In this document: piece by piece, positions 36,473-46,232 of the stretch | Numbering within the stretch: the stretch's first letter is position 1 | Layout: each line of letters begins with the position of its first letter | Assembly: GCF_010587385.1 (NCBI RefSeq) | Contig: NZ_CP047475.1 | Location: 1,674,001 to 1,738,000, forward strand | Reading direction: 5' to 3' | Origin: Vibrio astriarenae | Lineage (GTDB): Bacteria > Pseudomonadota > Gammaproteobacteria > Enterobacterales > Vibrionaceae | DNA length: 64,000 nt | Made by a program: the position numbers and the translations under genes | The notes under the pieces: model-generated | The model's input: the letters and a program-made list of their open reading frames with translations, nothing else | Told to the model about the DNA's origin: nothing | The model's database searches: none

Positions 36473-37468
36473 TTAAATAGCACTTTCCACTTTTTCAGCG
36501 ATGTCTGATGAAACCCAACCTTTCCACACCTCTGGATAGGTCTCTAGGAAATAGTACATCGCATCTTCAGCATCCACTTGTTCATCTTCCATCCAAGCCA
36601 GCATTTTGCTCATCAATTGGTTTGAATAACCACGGTGACTCAAATACTCGAAGGCACTAGGCTCTGCGACGGCAAACTGCTCGGTTGTCACAGTATGAAC
36701 GGGAGATGGTGGATACATGGTCACTTTCGGTGTTTCACAATCAGGTTGTGTCGTGCAGTTTCGATATTCGTCGACATCTGCGTCTGAGCCAAAATCAACC
36801 ATCACCATATCGTACTTACCTAGCACAGGTGTAGGTGACCAGTAGTAGCCGAACCAAGGCTTTTCACGCTCATAGTTTTTCGCCAAAATCCCCGCTAATG
36901 CCGCACCTGAGCCAGGGTCAACCTTATCAAAGTCATGCTCTTCTAAGCCAAGCGCATCAAACAGGTGTCCTGCGGTGATCTGACATGTCCATCCTGCTGG
37001 GCATGTATAGAAAGCAAACTGGTCATCACTCTCCGGATGTTCAAATAGCGCCTTGTGCTTAATCACACCCTCTATGGTCGCCATTTCTGGGTATTGCTCA
37101 ACAAGATAAGCGGGTACCCAAAAGCCTTCTTCGCCGCCATCGGTTAGAGAGTTCCCCGCATAACGCAGACGTTTTTCCTCAACCCCATGATCTAACGCCT
37201 CTTTGATGCCATTGGTCCATAGTTCTGGTGCGACATCAGGCTGTCCCTTTTCAATCATTGAAGTGCCTGTCGGTACAGTATCACCAGGGATCAAGTCGGC
37301 TTCACAGCCATAACCATTATTGAGAATAAACTGGTCAACATGCGCCATTAAGCTGGCTGAATTCCAGTTCATATCAGCGATAGTAAACTCACCGCATTCA
37401 TTCGCATGAGCGTGCGTAGCAAGTCCAGTAAGCACGAGAGCGGCGCAAAGAGAGGGCTTCATTTTCAT
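36473..37468 (-). CDS. Orphan betaine-type ABC substrate-binding protein (OpuAC/ProX family)
   Basis: The 331-residue periplasmic binding protein of the glycine-betaine/choline type has a signal peptide ending near HAHA. Aromatic cage elements are visible (MNWNSASL, ELWTN, GFWVPAYLV, WFGYYWSPTPVLGKYD) and two likely disulfides (CPAGWTC, CTTQPDC). The ATG at 37468 has AAGGAAG upstream and gives a clean signal peptide; a longer start does not. No permease or ATPase lies nearby, but a full transporter with a close paralogue is at 47.9-51.2 kb, which it may also feed. Confidence 0.85.
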   Translation of the reverse strand: MKMKPSLCAALVLTGLATHAHANECGEFTIADMNWNSASLMAHVDQFILNNGYGCEADLIPGDTVPTGTSMIEKGQPDVAPELWTNGIKEALDHGVEEKRLRYAGNSLTDGGEEGFWVPAYLVEQYPEMATIEGVIKHKALFEHPESDDQFAFYTCPAGWTCQITAGHLFDALGLEEHDFDKVDPGSGAALAGILAKNYEREKPWFGYYWSPTPVLGKYDMVMVDFGSDADVDEYRNCTTQPDCETPKVTMYPPSPVHTVTTEQFAVAEPSAFEYLSHRGYSNQLMSKMLAWMEDEQVDAEDAMYYFLETYPEVWKGWVSSDIAEKVESAI

Positions 37469-37632
37469 TGCATAACTTCCTTTGTTATTGTTACAGCAGA
37501 GTATAGGAAATCGAATTGAAAATAACGCCTTAGGAATCAAATAAGCGTCTGATTTGTCGACTAAATCAAACTTTGCCGAACATTGTCTAGGTTAAAGCCA
37601 ACGAAAGACTTTCGATATGTAAATACGAAATA

Positions 37633-37660
37633 GGCCTTGGTGTAATAACACACCAAGGCC
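37633..37660 (-). terminator. Terminator of the periplasmic protein gene
   Basis: GGCCTTGGTGT (37633-37643) pairs perfectly with ACACCAAGGCC (37650-37660), with TATTTCG after it on the minus strand. It lies 30 nt past the stop codon of the gene at 37690. Confidence 0.7.
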
Positions 37661-37689
37661 CCAGTAAATCATAGTGCGAAATAAACTAG

Positions 37690-38247
37690 TTACTCACCCG
37701 TAAACTCCAATGATGAGTGATGTAGCGCAATTCGAACCGTGCCCTCATCATCCTTCACAAACTTCCAAGTTTTGTCTACCGACGTCACTTCACCTTCACT
37801 GTTAGTAAAGTGAACCTTACCCATGGTGCTCGCACTGTCACTGGTAATCAATACGCCAGCGTTCTCTACGCTACACTCTGTCCAGTCTTTAAGGGCAAAG
37901 CCTGTATCCTGAACATAGTTCGCGTTGCCACCAACAAAGTATGACAAAGCACCTTCGCTATCAGTGCGGAACGTTTGTGGGTTAACGGTTAACGTCGGCT
38001 TAAACAGTACAGCGCCCATCTGATAAGCATACGCTGAATCAATCACTTCTTTCGCTAAGTCATGCGCCGCTTCTTGGCCTTGCTCTTGATGCGTGCGGCT
38101 GATATTCACCAAAGCGTTACACCAATTCTCTTGCGCCGCTAACACTTCTGCTTCATTAATAGATTGGTTCACAGCCGCCACTTCTGCTACTGCAACTAAC
38201 GAAACCGAAAGCAAAACCGCTGAACTCAATAGTGTTCTGATAGTCAT
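37690..38247 (-). CDS. Secreted protein of unknown function
   Basis: The 185-residue protein has a Sec signal peptide (about 1-21, SLVAVAEV). The mature part starts with a helix (EAEVLAAQENWCNALVNISRTH), has a central FVGGNANYVQDTGFALKDW segment and ends with WKFVKDDEGTVRIALHHSSLEF. The helix-then-sheet pattern with a final strand of RIALHHSS resembles NTF2/SnoaL-like folds, but I do not recognise a family. Two Cys (ENWC and TEC) could form a disulfide. Monocistronic. Confidence 0.6.
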   Translation of the reverse strand: MTIRTLLSSAVLLSVSLVAVAEVAAVNQSINEAEVLAAQENWCNALVNISRTHQEQGQEAAHDLAKEVIDSAYAYQMGAVLFKPTLTVNPQTFRTDSEGALSYFVGGNANYVQDTGFALKDWTECSVENAGVLITSDSASTMGKVHFTNSEGEVTSVDKTWKFVKDDEGTVRIALHHSSLEFTGE

Positions 38248-38683
38248 ATTTTTGTCCCTTTAATTTTTTGTAGTTAACCTGAGAAAAATAAAGTGAATGG
38301 CCCAATTCAGGCTCAAAATTTTTCACTCCTCAGTCAAAGAGCGGTTAGCCAGCGTATTGGTGACACCCTGGATAACTGCGTAACTACAAAGTACCAGAAC
38401 TGCCCCACCTTCCCAGCAATTCCTGCCTAACAATGGGTATATCTGATATTCAGTTCTGGAGACTAAATATGTTGTAATATCGATAGACAAAATTGGGCAA
38501 TAAGGGAGCTCTTATAAAAGCAGAAAAAAGGCAGGTCTACGCCGTGACGCACGAAGTGACTGATTTCAATTTTTACATAACCACTATAAACACGATAAAG
38601 ATCACAAAATCACTTGAACTTATCTCTCTGAGTCAGTACCGTGACGCGGTTTCCTCAATTTCTCACTAGAAAAGGTATCGATT
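38248..38683. other. Noncoding region upstream of ybiT
   Basis: 436 bp with no gene I can support. The left part holds the promoter of the minus-strand secreted-protein gene and the right part that of ybiT. No clear terminator, riboswitch or leader peptide was recognised. Confidence 0.4.
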
Positions 38684-40276
38684 TTGATTTCTACCGCGAA
38701 TATCACGCAGCAGTTTGGTGCTAAGCCACTCTTTGAAAACATCTCTGTTAAGTTTGGCGAAGGTAATCGCTACGGTCTGATCGGCGCAAACGGATGTGGT
38801 AAATCTACATTCATGAAGATCCTTTCTGGTGAGCTAGAGCCAACGGGCGGTAACGTAAGCTACGACCCGAACGAGCGTGTTGCTAAACTTAACCAAGATC
38901 AGTTCGCTTATGAAGAGTTCACGGTAATCGACACGGTTATCATGGGCCATAAGGAACTTTGGGCTGTGAAACAAGAACGCGACCGCATCTACTCGCTTGC
39001 AGAAATGAGCGAAGAAGATGGCATGAAAGTGGCTGATCTTGAAGTCCAGTTCGCTGAAATGGATGGCTACATGGCAGAAGCGAAAGCCGGTGAGCTTCTT
39101 CTTGCTGTTGGTATCCCTGAAGTGCAACACTTTGGCCTAATGAGTGAGGTGGCGCCAGGTTGGAAACTTCGTGTGCTTCTAGCACAGGTTCTCTTCGCAG
39201 ACCCGCATATCATGCTACTTGACGAACCAACCAACAACTTGGACATGGACACGATTCGTTGGCTAGAAGAGACGCTAAACCAACGTAACTGCACGATGAT
39301 CATCATCTCGCACGACCGTCATTTCCTAAATTCTGTATGTACACACATGGCTGACTTGGATTACGGTGAACTTCGCCTATTCCCAGGTAACTACGACGAG
39401 TACATGGTAGCAGCGAACCAAGCGCGTGAGCGCCTGCTCGCTGATAACGCGAAGAAGAAAGCGCAAATTGCTGAACTGAACACCTTCGTTGCACGTTTCT
39501 CTGCAAACGCATCGAAAGCGAAACAAGCAACGTCTCGTGCTAAGCAAATTGATAAGATTCAGCTTGAAGAAGTGAAGCCTTCAAGCCGTCAAAACCCGTT
39601 CATTCGTTTTGACCAAGAAAAAGAGCTGTTCCGTAACGCTCTAATCGTTGAAAACCTGTCACAAGGTTTTGAAGACGACCTATTCACTGACTTCAACGCG
39701 ATTTTTGAAGTGGGTGAACGTGTTGCCATCATCGGTGAGAACGGTGTGGGTAAAACAACACTACTGAATACAATCGCAGGTGCGTTAGAGCCACGCACTG
39801 GTGAATACAAGTGGTCAGAAAACTCGAACATCGGTTACTACGCGCAAGATCACGCTCATGACTTTGCCGAAGACATGAACCTGATGGATTGGATGGGCCA
39901 GTGGCGTCAACCTGGTGATGACGAGCAAGTGATCCGTAGCTTCCTTGGTCGCATGCTGTTTGGTCAAGACGACATTAAGAAGTCGGTACAAGTCCTCTCT
40001 GGTGGTGAGCAAGGTCGTATGCTGCTTGGTAAGATCATGATGCATAAACCAAACATGCTACTTATGGACGAACCAACCAACCACATGGATATGGAATCAA
40101 TCGAGTCATTGAACAATGCGCTTGAAGACTATAAAGGTACTCTGTTCTTCGTATCGCACGACCGTGTATTCGTAGACTCTCTAGCCACTCGTATCCTAGA
40201 GATCAAAGACGGCAAGATTAATGACTTCCGTGGTACTTACGCTGAGTACCTAAAGTCAAAAGGTATTGATGGTTAA
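38684..40276 (+). CDS. ybiT: ABC-F family ATPase YbiT
   Basis: The 530-residue soluble ABC-F protein has two ATPase domains and no membrane part, and is thought to act on ribosomes as a translation factor. Walker A motifs are GANGCGKST and GENGVGKTT; Walker B appears as [12 protein letters not shown] and [13 protein letters not shown] charged linker ([17 protein letters not shown]...) joins the domains. The sequence follows E. coli YbiT closely. The start is TTG at 38684 with AAAAGG upstream; it gives the YbiT-like N-terminus and no ATG is available. Confidence 0.92.
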   Translation: MISTANITQQFGAKPLFENISVKFGEGNRYGLIGANGCGKSTFMKILSGELEPTGGNVSYDPNERVAKLNQDQFAYEEFTVIDTVIMGHKELWAVKQERDRIYSLAEMSEEDGMKVADLEVQFAEMDGYMAEAKAGELLLAVGIPEVQHFGLMSEVAPGWKLRVLLAQVLFADPHIMLLDEPTNNLDMDTIRWLEETLNQRNCTMIIISHDRHFLNSVCTHMADLDYGELRLFPGNYDEYMVAANQARERLLADNAKKKAQIAELNTFVARFSANASKAKQATSRAKQIDKIQLEEVKPSSRQNPFIRFDQEKELFRNALIVENLSQGFEDDLFTDFNAIFEVGERVAIIGENGVGKTTLLNTIAGALEPRTGEYKWSENSNIGYYAQDHAHDFAEDMNLMDWMGQWRQPGDDEQVIRSFLGRMLFGQDDIKKSVQVLSGGEQGRMLLGKIMMHKPNMLLMDEPTNHMDMESIESLNNALEDYKGTLFFVSHDRVFVDSLATRILEIKDGKINDFRGTYAEYLKSKGIDG

Positions 40277-40325
40277 TATTAGCTGCTAATATGAATAGCT
40301 AATTAAGCCTCTACCCTAGAAACGA

Positions 40326-40357
40326 AAAGGAAGTGAGCAAACGCCACTTCCTTTTTT
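40326..40357 (+). terminator. Terminator of ybiT
   Basis: GGAAGTG (40329-40335) pairs with CACTTCC (40345-40351), with flanking A/T pairing and six T after it. It may also serve the convergent TRAP gene. Confidence 0.85.
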
Positions 40358-40379
40358 AATGCCCTAAATTCAAGGCCAG

Positions 40380-42266
40380 CTAGGTTGCCGTTGCAACGCT
40401 TTGTGATTTGCGCATGTTCCATGCAACCAAGCCTGCGAGTACGATCATACCGCCAATTTCTAACGCCGCTGTGCCAAACACCATCACGATTGCGGTTACC
40501 AGCCAAATGATTCGCTCGACACCCGTCAGGCGCCCGAACATATAGCCTTCAATGCTTCCAGCAAAGGCAATAATCAAGGCAATGGTACTCAGTGTCGCGA
40601 GAACAAAGCTTGCAACTTCACCATCAACCCAAATCAAACCAGAAAACGCCATCATCATTGGAATGAGGAAGAAACCCTGAGCCAACTTAAACGCTTGCAC
40701 GGCGGAGCGCATGGGTGAAGATTTCGCAATCCCAGCCCCCGCGAAAGCGGCAAGTGCAATCGGCGGTGTCACATTCGAGGTCTGCGAGAGCCAGAACACA
40801 ATCATATGTGCAGCAAGTAAGCTCACACCAAAATCAAGCAATGTAGGTACCGCCATAATCGATAGCACGATATATGCCGCCGTTACGGGCAAGCCCATAC
40901 CCAATATCACCGCAGCAAGCGCTATCAGCGCCAGTGCGCTAAACAGATAACCGCCTGAAAGAGCAATCAGGAACTGCGTGAACTGCAAGCCGATCCCGGT
41001 TTGCCCCACTACCCCAACAACAATACCCGCTGTCGCACAAGCGACTGAAATGGGCAAAGCTAAGATTGCGCCCTGCTTCATGCCTTCAAAGAACAGAGCA
41101 AAAGTAATCCGGCTGTGTTTACGCAGCATAGAGGCAATCAAGATGGCAGCGCATCCCGCGATACCCACCAGCACGGGTGAATAGCTCATCATCAGCAAGG
41201 CGGTAATCAATACCAATGGCACTAAAAAGTGCCAGCCTCGCTCAAGCACAACCATCAGCTTCTCATAGTTGTCCATACCCTTTAAACCAAGCTTGCACGC
41301 CATGATATGCACGTAGAGCAAGGTACAAGCAAAGTAGATAATCGCGGGCATGATGGAGACGATCAAGATTTCGCTGTAAGGAATACCGGTAAATTGCGCC
41401 ATCACAAACGCACCCGCCCCCATCACCGGTGGCATAATCTGCCCGCCAGTGGAGGCTGCCGCTTCAATCCCCGCTGCTTGTTCAGGCTTGTAACCCAGTT
41501 TTTTCATCATCGGGATAGTGAGCGAGCCAGTGGTCACCGTATTGGCAATCGCAGAGCCGGAAATCGACCCCAATGCCGCAGAAGAGATGACACTCGCTTT
41601 TGCTGGACCACCACGATATTTACCCGCAATCGCAAACGCGGCATCAATAAAGAAGTTACCTGCGCCCGTGACCTGCAAAAATGCCCCAAACAATACAAAG
41701 ATGAAGACGACCCCTGCAGCAATTGCAAGCGGTGCGCCGTACACGCCATTGGTTGAGAAGATGTGGAAACGAATGATGTCTTCCAGTGGAAAACCATTAC
41801 TGGCAATAGCTGCTGGCAAATAGTTACCAAACATCGCATAGCCCAAAAACAGCAGCGCGATGGCCACCATCACCATGCCCACCGTACGCCTCGTCGCTTC
41901 AAGCAGCAGCACTATGGTGATACACCCAGCGATCTTATCGATCTCTCCAACACCCTCTATTAAAAACATGATGTCATCGTAATCGAACTTAGCAATTCGC
42001 CATGCAGACCAGATAATGGCGATCGACAAGAGCGTATCAACGATACGCCCTATCTTGAATGCGAAGCCACCTTTATTGGATGAAAATAACGGGTGGGTAA
42101 GAAAGACCAAAACAATCACCCAACTTAAGTGAATTGGGCGAAACACAGGAGCAGATATTTCGGCAGTGATCCCTTGCCAAATCTGGAACACAGACAAAGC
42201 AATAGCCGCAAGCGCGGCTATTTTCATTGGGATATTAACCAGAAAAGACGACTTAGACTCTGGCAT
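40380..42266 (-). CDS. TRAP transporter permease, fused small and large subunits
   Basis: The 628-residue inner-membrane protein joins a DctQ-like four-helix part (about 1-110) to a DctM-like large domain, as is usual for TAXI-type TRAP systems. DctM features are visible: SGSAIANTVTTGSLTIP, GGQIMPPVMGAGAFVMAQ, GMGLPVTAAYIV and SQTSNVTPPIALAAFAGAG. It uses an ion gradient with the binding protein encoded 9 nt upstream. Substrate is unknown; TAXI systems often carry glutamate or other carboxylates. AGGGG precedes the ATG. Confidence 0.9.
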   Translation of the reverse strand: MPESKSSFLVNIPMKIAALAAIALSVFQIWQGITAEISAPVFRPIHLSWVIVLVFLTHPLFSSNKGGFAFKIGRIVDTLLSIAIIWSAWRIAKFDYDDIMFLIEGVGEIDKIAGCITIVLLLEATRRTVGMVMVAIALLFLGYAMFGNYLPAAIASNGFPLEDIIRFHIFSTNGVYGAPLAIAAGVVFIFVLFGAFLQVTGAGNFFIDAAFAIAGKYRGGPAKASVISSAALGSISGSAIANTVTTGSLTIPMMKKLGYKPEQAAGIEAAASTGGQIMPPVMGAGAFVMAQFTGIPYSEILIVSIMPAIIYFACTLLYVHIMACKLGLKGMDNYEKLMVVLERGWHFLVPLVLITALLMMSYSPVLVGIAGCAAILIASMLRKHSRITFALFFEGMKQGAILALPISVACATAGIVVGVVGQTGIGLQFTQFLIALSGGYLFSALALIALAAVILGMGLPVTAAYIVLSIMAVPTLLDFGVSLLAAHMIVFWLSQTSNVTPPIALAAFAGAGIAKSSPMRSAVQAFKLAQGFFLIPMMMAFSGLIWVDGEVASFVLATLSTIALIIAFAGSIEGYMFGRLTGVERIIWLVTAIVMVFGTAALEIGGMIVLAGLVAWNMRKSQSVATAT

Positions 42267-42275
42267 TGTTAACCC

Positions 42276-43205
42276 CTACTTCATTTCATCAAGATACTTT
42301 TGGGCACCTGGGTGAAGTGGAACGCCTGCGAGTTTTTCCATATTCTCAAGCGTGGTGTAGCTGGTCACCTTGATACTCTGACGCACCTGTTCAATATTCT
42401 CGAACATGGACTTGGTCATGGAGTAGATAAGGTCAGTATCGGCATTCTTATTAACCACCAACACGTTCCATACTACTGGGGTGCTGAAGGCAGGTACTTT
42501 GCGGTATGCCTCAGCTGGCACCTCTAATGGTTGGAATGATGGCATCGCTTCGCTGACTTTTGCTAGTTCATCAGACGTGAATGACAACATTCTAATGTCG
42601 CGAGTCAATGTAAGCTCTGTCACCGCGCCCACGCCTAAGCTCCCCACAATGACACCCGCATCAATTTGGCCATTCGCCAATGCAGAAGTGGTCGCAGTGT
42701 AATTTAAGCTCTGAGCTTTAAGGTCATCTTCAGAAATACCTAAAGCGGCAAGAATACCAATCGCGGCGGTGCGAGTACCTGATCCCGGCGCACCAAGCGA
42801 GACTTTTTTACCTTTAAGATCTTGAATGGATTGTATATCGGAGTTGGCTGGCACCATAAAGTGCACGACATTCGGATACAAAGCAGATACGACGGCCACA
42901 TCCATTTTAGCTGGGAAAGGTTCAGTGCCATTGTAGGCTTTCAACACCACACTACCCATAGCAATACCAGCAAGCTGTTTATTGGTCGCCACTTTAATGC
43001 TGTTCTCAACAGAACCTGCCGTTACCTCTGCACGCATATTAAAGTCAGGCAGAGTCTCACCCCAAATCTTAGCCAACGTACCACCCAACGGATAGTAAGT
43101 GCCGCTTTGGCTACCTGTACCAATGGTGTAGTTATCTGCCATTGCTGTGAAAGACATTGCGCCTGCGATCAGCGCTGCAACCAATCCCTTTGATATTTTC
43201 TTCAT
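42276..43205 (-). CDS. TAXI family TRAP transporter substrate-binding protein
   Basis: The 309-residue periplasmic binding protein has a signal peptide (about 1-23, AMSFTAMA). The TAXI hallmark is visible at the start of the mature part (YTIGTGSQSGTYYPLGG), with GAPGSGTRTAAIGILAALG later. It delivers substrate to the fused permease downstream, with which it forms a two-gene operon. Confidence 0.9.
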   Translation of the reverse strand: MKKISKGLVAALIAGAMSFTAMADNYTIGTGSQSGTYYPLGGTLAKIWGETLPDFNMRAEVTAGSVENSIKVATNKQLAGIAMGSVVLKAYNGTEPFPAKMDVAVVSALYPNVVHFMVPANSDIQSIQDLKGKKVSLGAPGSGTRTAAIGILAALGISEDDLKAQSLNYTATTSALANGQIDAGVIVGSLGVGAVTELTLTRDIRMLSFTSDELAKVSEAMPSFQPLEVPAEAYRKVPAFSTPVVWNVLVVNKNADTDLIYSMTKSMFENIEQVRQSIKVTSYTTLENMEKLAGVPLHPGAQKYLDEMK

Positions 43206-43341
43206 TCTTTACGCCCTGTAATGTGGTTAACTTATTCACAATAATCACATTTAGCGTAGTCACTCTAACCCGCTCAAGGCATTAGACTTTGGTAGAATGA
43301 GACATGCGATCACATATCTCACTCATTTTTCGAAGATTTTG

Positions 43342-44979
43342 TTACTTATGCCACTTCTTCGTAAGACTATCAAGTGCTTTAGGAACCGCTGCTTTTATCA
43401 AACTTGGCGCGGCTTTTTTACCTGTTTTAGAAATTCTATCCCACTGTTTTTTGAGTCCCTTGCCTCTTTTCGCCGCTTCCAAACGCTGGCGATTACGCTG
43501 CACATTAAACGCGTCAACTATCCCTTCACCTAGCCAATGACGCAATTCATCGACACCAAAATGTGGTTTATCATCAGAAATAGACAGCGGCAGTACTTTA
43601 TAGAAACCCAACAACTGTTGATTGAATGCCATCGCCTTAACAATCATCTGCTCCTTCTCTGATTTAGGATCACTTAACTCAAATGGCGGCTGCCATTGCT
43701 CTTGAGGCTGCAACTTATCGACCTGATTGAGAACACCAAGTACGACTGGGCGTTTCCGCGATATATTGCTCGAATGCGCATAAAACTCTTCTAACCGCTC
43801 CTGAAACGCCGTATCGAGTGCTCTTGCCGACTGTGACGCCTTCAATACCCACAGAACAACATCAGCTTGAACCACTTCACTAAGTGCTGAACTCTCGATT
43901 TGTTCACTGCCATCAAAGCCAGGCAGATCAACAATCACAATCGGCTGCTCGCCAACCATCGCACGGTAAGTGGTGGTGTGGTCGGTTGAAGGCAGCACAT
44001 CCACCTCTGCAACAAACTCCTCTTTCAGTTCATTGATTAGTGAAGATTTGCCTGCGCCAGTTTGTCCAACTAACACGATACGAATAGGCTCTAACTCTAC
44101 CGCGGTTCGCTCTCTGTCTGCCCTGGCAATCTGTGACACCGTCACGTCGATATCATCGAAACTGAAGCGTCCGCTATAGAGTTCAATCGCAACAAAGGCA
44201 ACCTCATCTATAAGCGCCTGCTTAGCCGCAAACTGCAAATCATCCACCATACCCCGTGTCATGTTGGCACTGAATTGTTGAGTACCAATATCTGCAATCG
44301 CTTTCGCCGGATTAATATAGAGATTCTTTGCGTGATTAAGCCAGATCGCGGCCTTAAACACATGTTTACCGACATCGCCATAGCGATCATAAAGGTCATA
44401 ACCTGACTTGATATGGGAGACTTTGACCGCATCCACAGCAAAGCCATACTCATCGAGCAAAACTCGGTAGCGTCGACTCACCTCTTCAAAGAGCTTAAGC
44501 CCCTCTGGCACGGTAAAATCCAGCGCTTTTTTATCGTATTCAACGGCAACGAACTCCAAGATACTGAGCCCTGCAGTATCCAAATTGCTCCAATTATCAT
44601 CTTGCTCAAGCAGCGAGTTGCCATAGGCTCGACTGCGCTGCCATATCTTGAGCTCAGCTTCAGACCAATCTTGCGAGGGCTTTACTAGGCCCTGTTCATT
44701 ATCTGGAGCAGATTCAACGGGCTCAGCCTCTCTTGCTTCAGGGCTCATCGTGTTATCTTGCTTTGAACTTCGATATGCCGAAATAAGCGGAATAGAGACC
44801 ACCAAGGTGCCAGTCGCAACCGTGAGTGACAAAGGCAACAGATAACCATATTTGAATGCCAGCCCCACCCCAAACAGCGCCATAATCAACACAGGTAAGA
44901 TTGTGGAGATGACTGCAATGCCCCAGCGCCCGCCTGATAAATGCGAGAGCAGGATAAACAAATGTTTAATCTTTTTCAT
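43342..44979 (-). CDS. Membrane-anchored P-loop GTPase
   Basis: The 545-residue protein has two hydrophobic helices at the N-terminus (about 16-40 and 46-65), a long helical region (about 100-295) and then a TRAFAC-type GTPase domain: G1 GQTGAGKSS (305-313), a Thr-rich G2 (STDHTTTYR), G3 DLPGFDG, and G4 NQVDKL. The C-terminus is strongly basic (RLEAAKRGKGLKKQWDR). It resembles the YeeP/YkfA and dynamin-like GTPase groups only in the G domain. Its start overlaps the end of a second GTPase gene by 14 nt, so the two products probably work together. The cellular role is unknown. Confidence 0.75.
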   Translation of the reverse strand: MKKIKHLFILLSHLSGGRWGIAVISTILPVLIMALFGVGLAFKYGYLLPLSLTVATGTLVVSIPLISAYRSSKQDNTMSPEAREAEPVESAPDNEQGLVKPSQDWSEAELKIWQRSRAYGNSLLEQDDNWSNLDTAGLSILEFVAVEYDKKALDFTVPEGLKLFEEVSRRYRVLLDEYGFAVDAVKVSHIKSGYDLYDRYGDVGKHVFKAAIWLNHAKNLYINPAKAIADIGTQQFSANMTRGMVDDLQFAAKQALIDEVAFVAIELYSGRFSFDDIDVTVSQIARADRERTAVELEPIRIVLVGQTGAGKSSLINELKEEFVAEVDVLPSTDHTTTYRAMVGEQPIVIVDLPGFDGSEQIESSALSEVVQADVVLWVLKASQSARALDTAFQERLEEFYAHSSNISRKRPVVLGVLNQVDKLQPQEQWQPPFELSDPKSEKEQMIVKAMAFNQQLLGFYKVLPLSISDDKPHFGVDELRHWLGEGIVDAFNVQRNRQRLEAAKRGKGLKKQWDRISKTGKKAAPSLIKAAVPKALDSLTKKWHK

Positions 44980-46063
44980 AACCCGAGGCTGCCTTTCCTT
45001 TCTTTAGTGCATCACGATAGATTGATTGCATCTGTTCCACTGACACTGCCTCACCTTTACTCTTGTGATAAAAGTAGTAACAGGCCGCTCGACCCAGACC
45101 ATAAGTCGTACCAAAGCTCATTGCCGCAGCTGTGATCGCACCAACGGTTTGACCATAACCGGGGATCAGTTTAACTATCTGACGCGAGGCTAGCTTCACC
45201 GAATACTGCACAGCAACGCTGCTACCCAAGGCTCCAACAAGCTCACTGAATGCACGTTTGTTCCATTCAACCCCATATTGATTGGCTAAGCTATGCAGCA
45301 TCTTCCCCTGTATCGCGGGTACAGAGACTAACCCGACAGCAGGAATCAGATCGGACGCAGATGCGGTACCGCTATACCACAGCACTTCCTTCTCCAATTG
45401 CGAGAAATTCTGCTCTTCCGCATTTGCGTGTTCATCTTCATCCATCATTAACCCAACGACAGGGAGTAGCTGCGTGAGCGCATTAACCAAGTCTTGCTGA
45501 TGATAAATTTCACCCGACTCACCACAAAAGTCGACATCAATACTGCTGACTTCTCCGCCCCAAGTGTCCATCACCAGTTGCTTCTGATGGTCAATCAAGC
45601 GTTGCCGCTCTTCGTGCACGTACTCTTGAGCGGCGGTGTGAACCAACAATAAGTGCTTAACCCGTTTTTGTTTTCTAATCTGTTTGAGTGCATTGATCAC
45701 TGCGCTTTGCTCAACCTCACCCAATTTCATTACCACAACAAGGGCATGACTGGTCTTGGACAACAGCGCAATATCATCATCTGGTTGATAGCCTGCTTCG
45801 CCGAGTCCTCTAGAATCCAAAAATCGAATCACCGGTTGAGCTTTGGGATAGTCATACGCCGATGAATGCATAGTACACGGCTCGAAGCCATTACCAATTT
45901 GAGCACTGCTCTCTCCGGTCAACGCCTGAATAAGCGAAGACTTACCCGCCCCAGTCTTACCCAGTAGCCACAGGGTTGGCAGGTGTTGACGCTGATATTC
46001 ATGCGCTTTGGTCAGGTCAGGGTTTTCGTTCGGATTGATAAACTCTTTGATTTTTTCGAACAT
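44966..46063 (-). CDS. P-loop GTPase with C-terminal DUF697-like domain
   Basis: The 365-residue protein has G1 GKTGAGKSS (35-43), G3 as DSRGLGE, and a C-terminal hydrophobic region (about 235-330) rich in Gly/Ala (ASDLIPAVGLVSVPAIQGKML, LIPGYGQTVGAITAAAMSFG) like DUF697 domains. The usual G4 NKxD is replaced by LLLVHTAAQEY, so nucleotide specificity is uncertain. GAGGCG precedes the ATG. It is the first gene of the pair and overlaps the membrane-anchored GTPase gene by 14 nt. Function unknown; membrane remodelling or stress roles are speculation. Confidence 0.75.
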   Translation of the reverse strand: MFEKIKEFINPNENPDLTKAHEYQRQHLPTLWLLGKTGAGKSSLIQALTGESSAQIGNGFEPCTMHSSAYDYPKAQPVIRFLDSRGLGEAGYQPDDDIALLSKTSHALVVVMKLGEVEQSAVINALKQIRKQKRVKHLLLVHTAAQEYVHEERQRLIDHQKQLVMDTWGGEVSSIDVDFCGESGEIYHQQDLVNALTQLLPVVGLMMDEDEHANAEEQNFSQLEKEVLWYSGTASASDLIPAVGLVSVPAIQGKMLHSLANQYGVEWNKRAFSELVGALGSSVAVQYSVKLASRQIVKLIPGYGQTVGAITAAAMSFGTTYGLGRAACYYFYHKSKGEAVSVEQMQSIYRDALKKGKAASGYEKD

Positions 46064-46232
46064 GGCGCCTCGATTTATGCCTTTACAGTGACTTGCATAG
46101 ATTGTTTTCAGTGTAACCTACTGATGTCAGCCTTGAAATAACTGGTTAATCGACTCTGTATCCTTCTGTGAACATGCTAAACTCTACCGCATCTTATGGG
46201 GTGACCCATTTATTTGTATCAAGAGAAATACC

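Noticed and set aside
41307..41756. 149-codon open frame opposite the TRAP permease gene
   Set aside because: It is wholly antisense to a well-supported membrane protein gene, has low-complexity Arg/His-rich translation, and no ribosome-binding site was evident.
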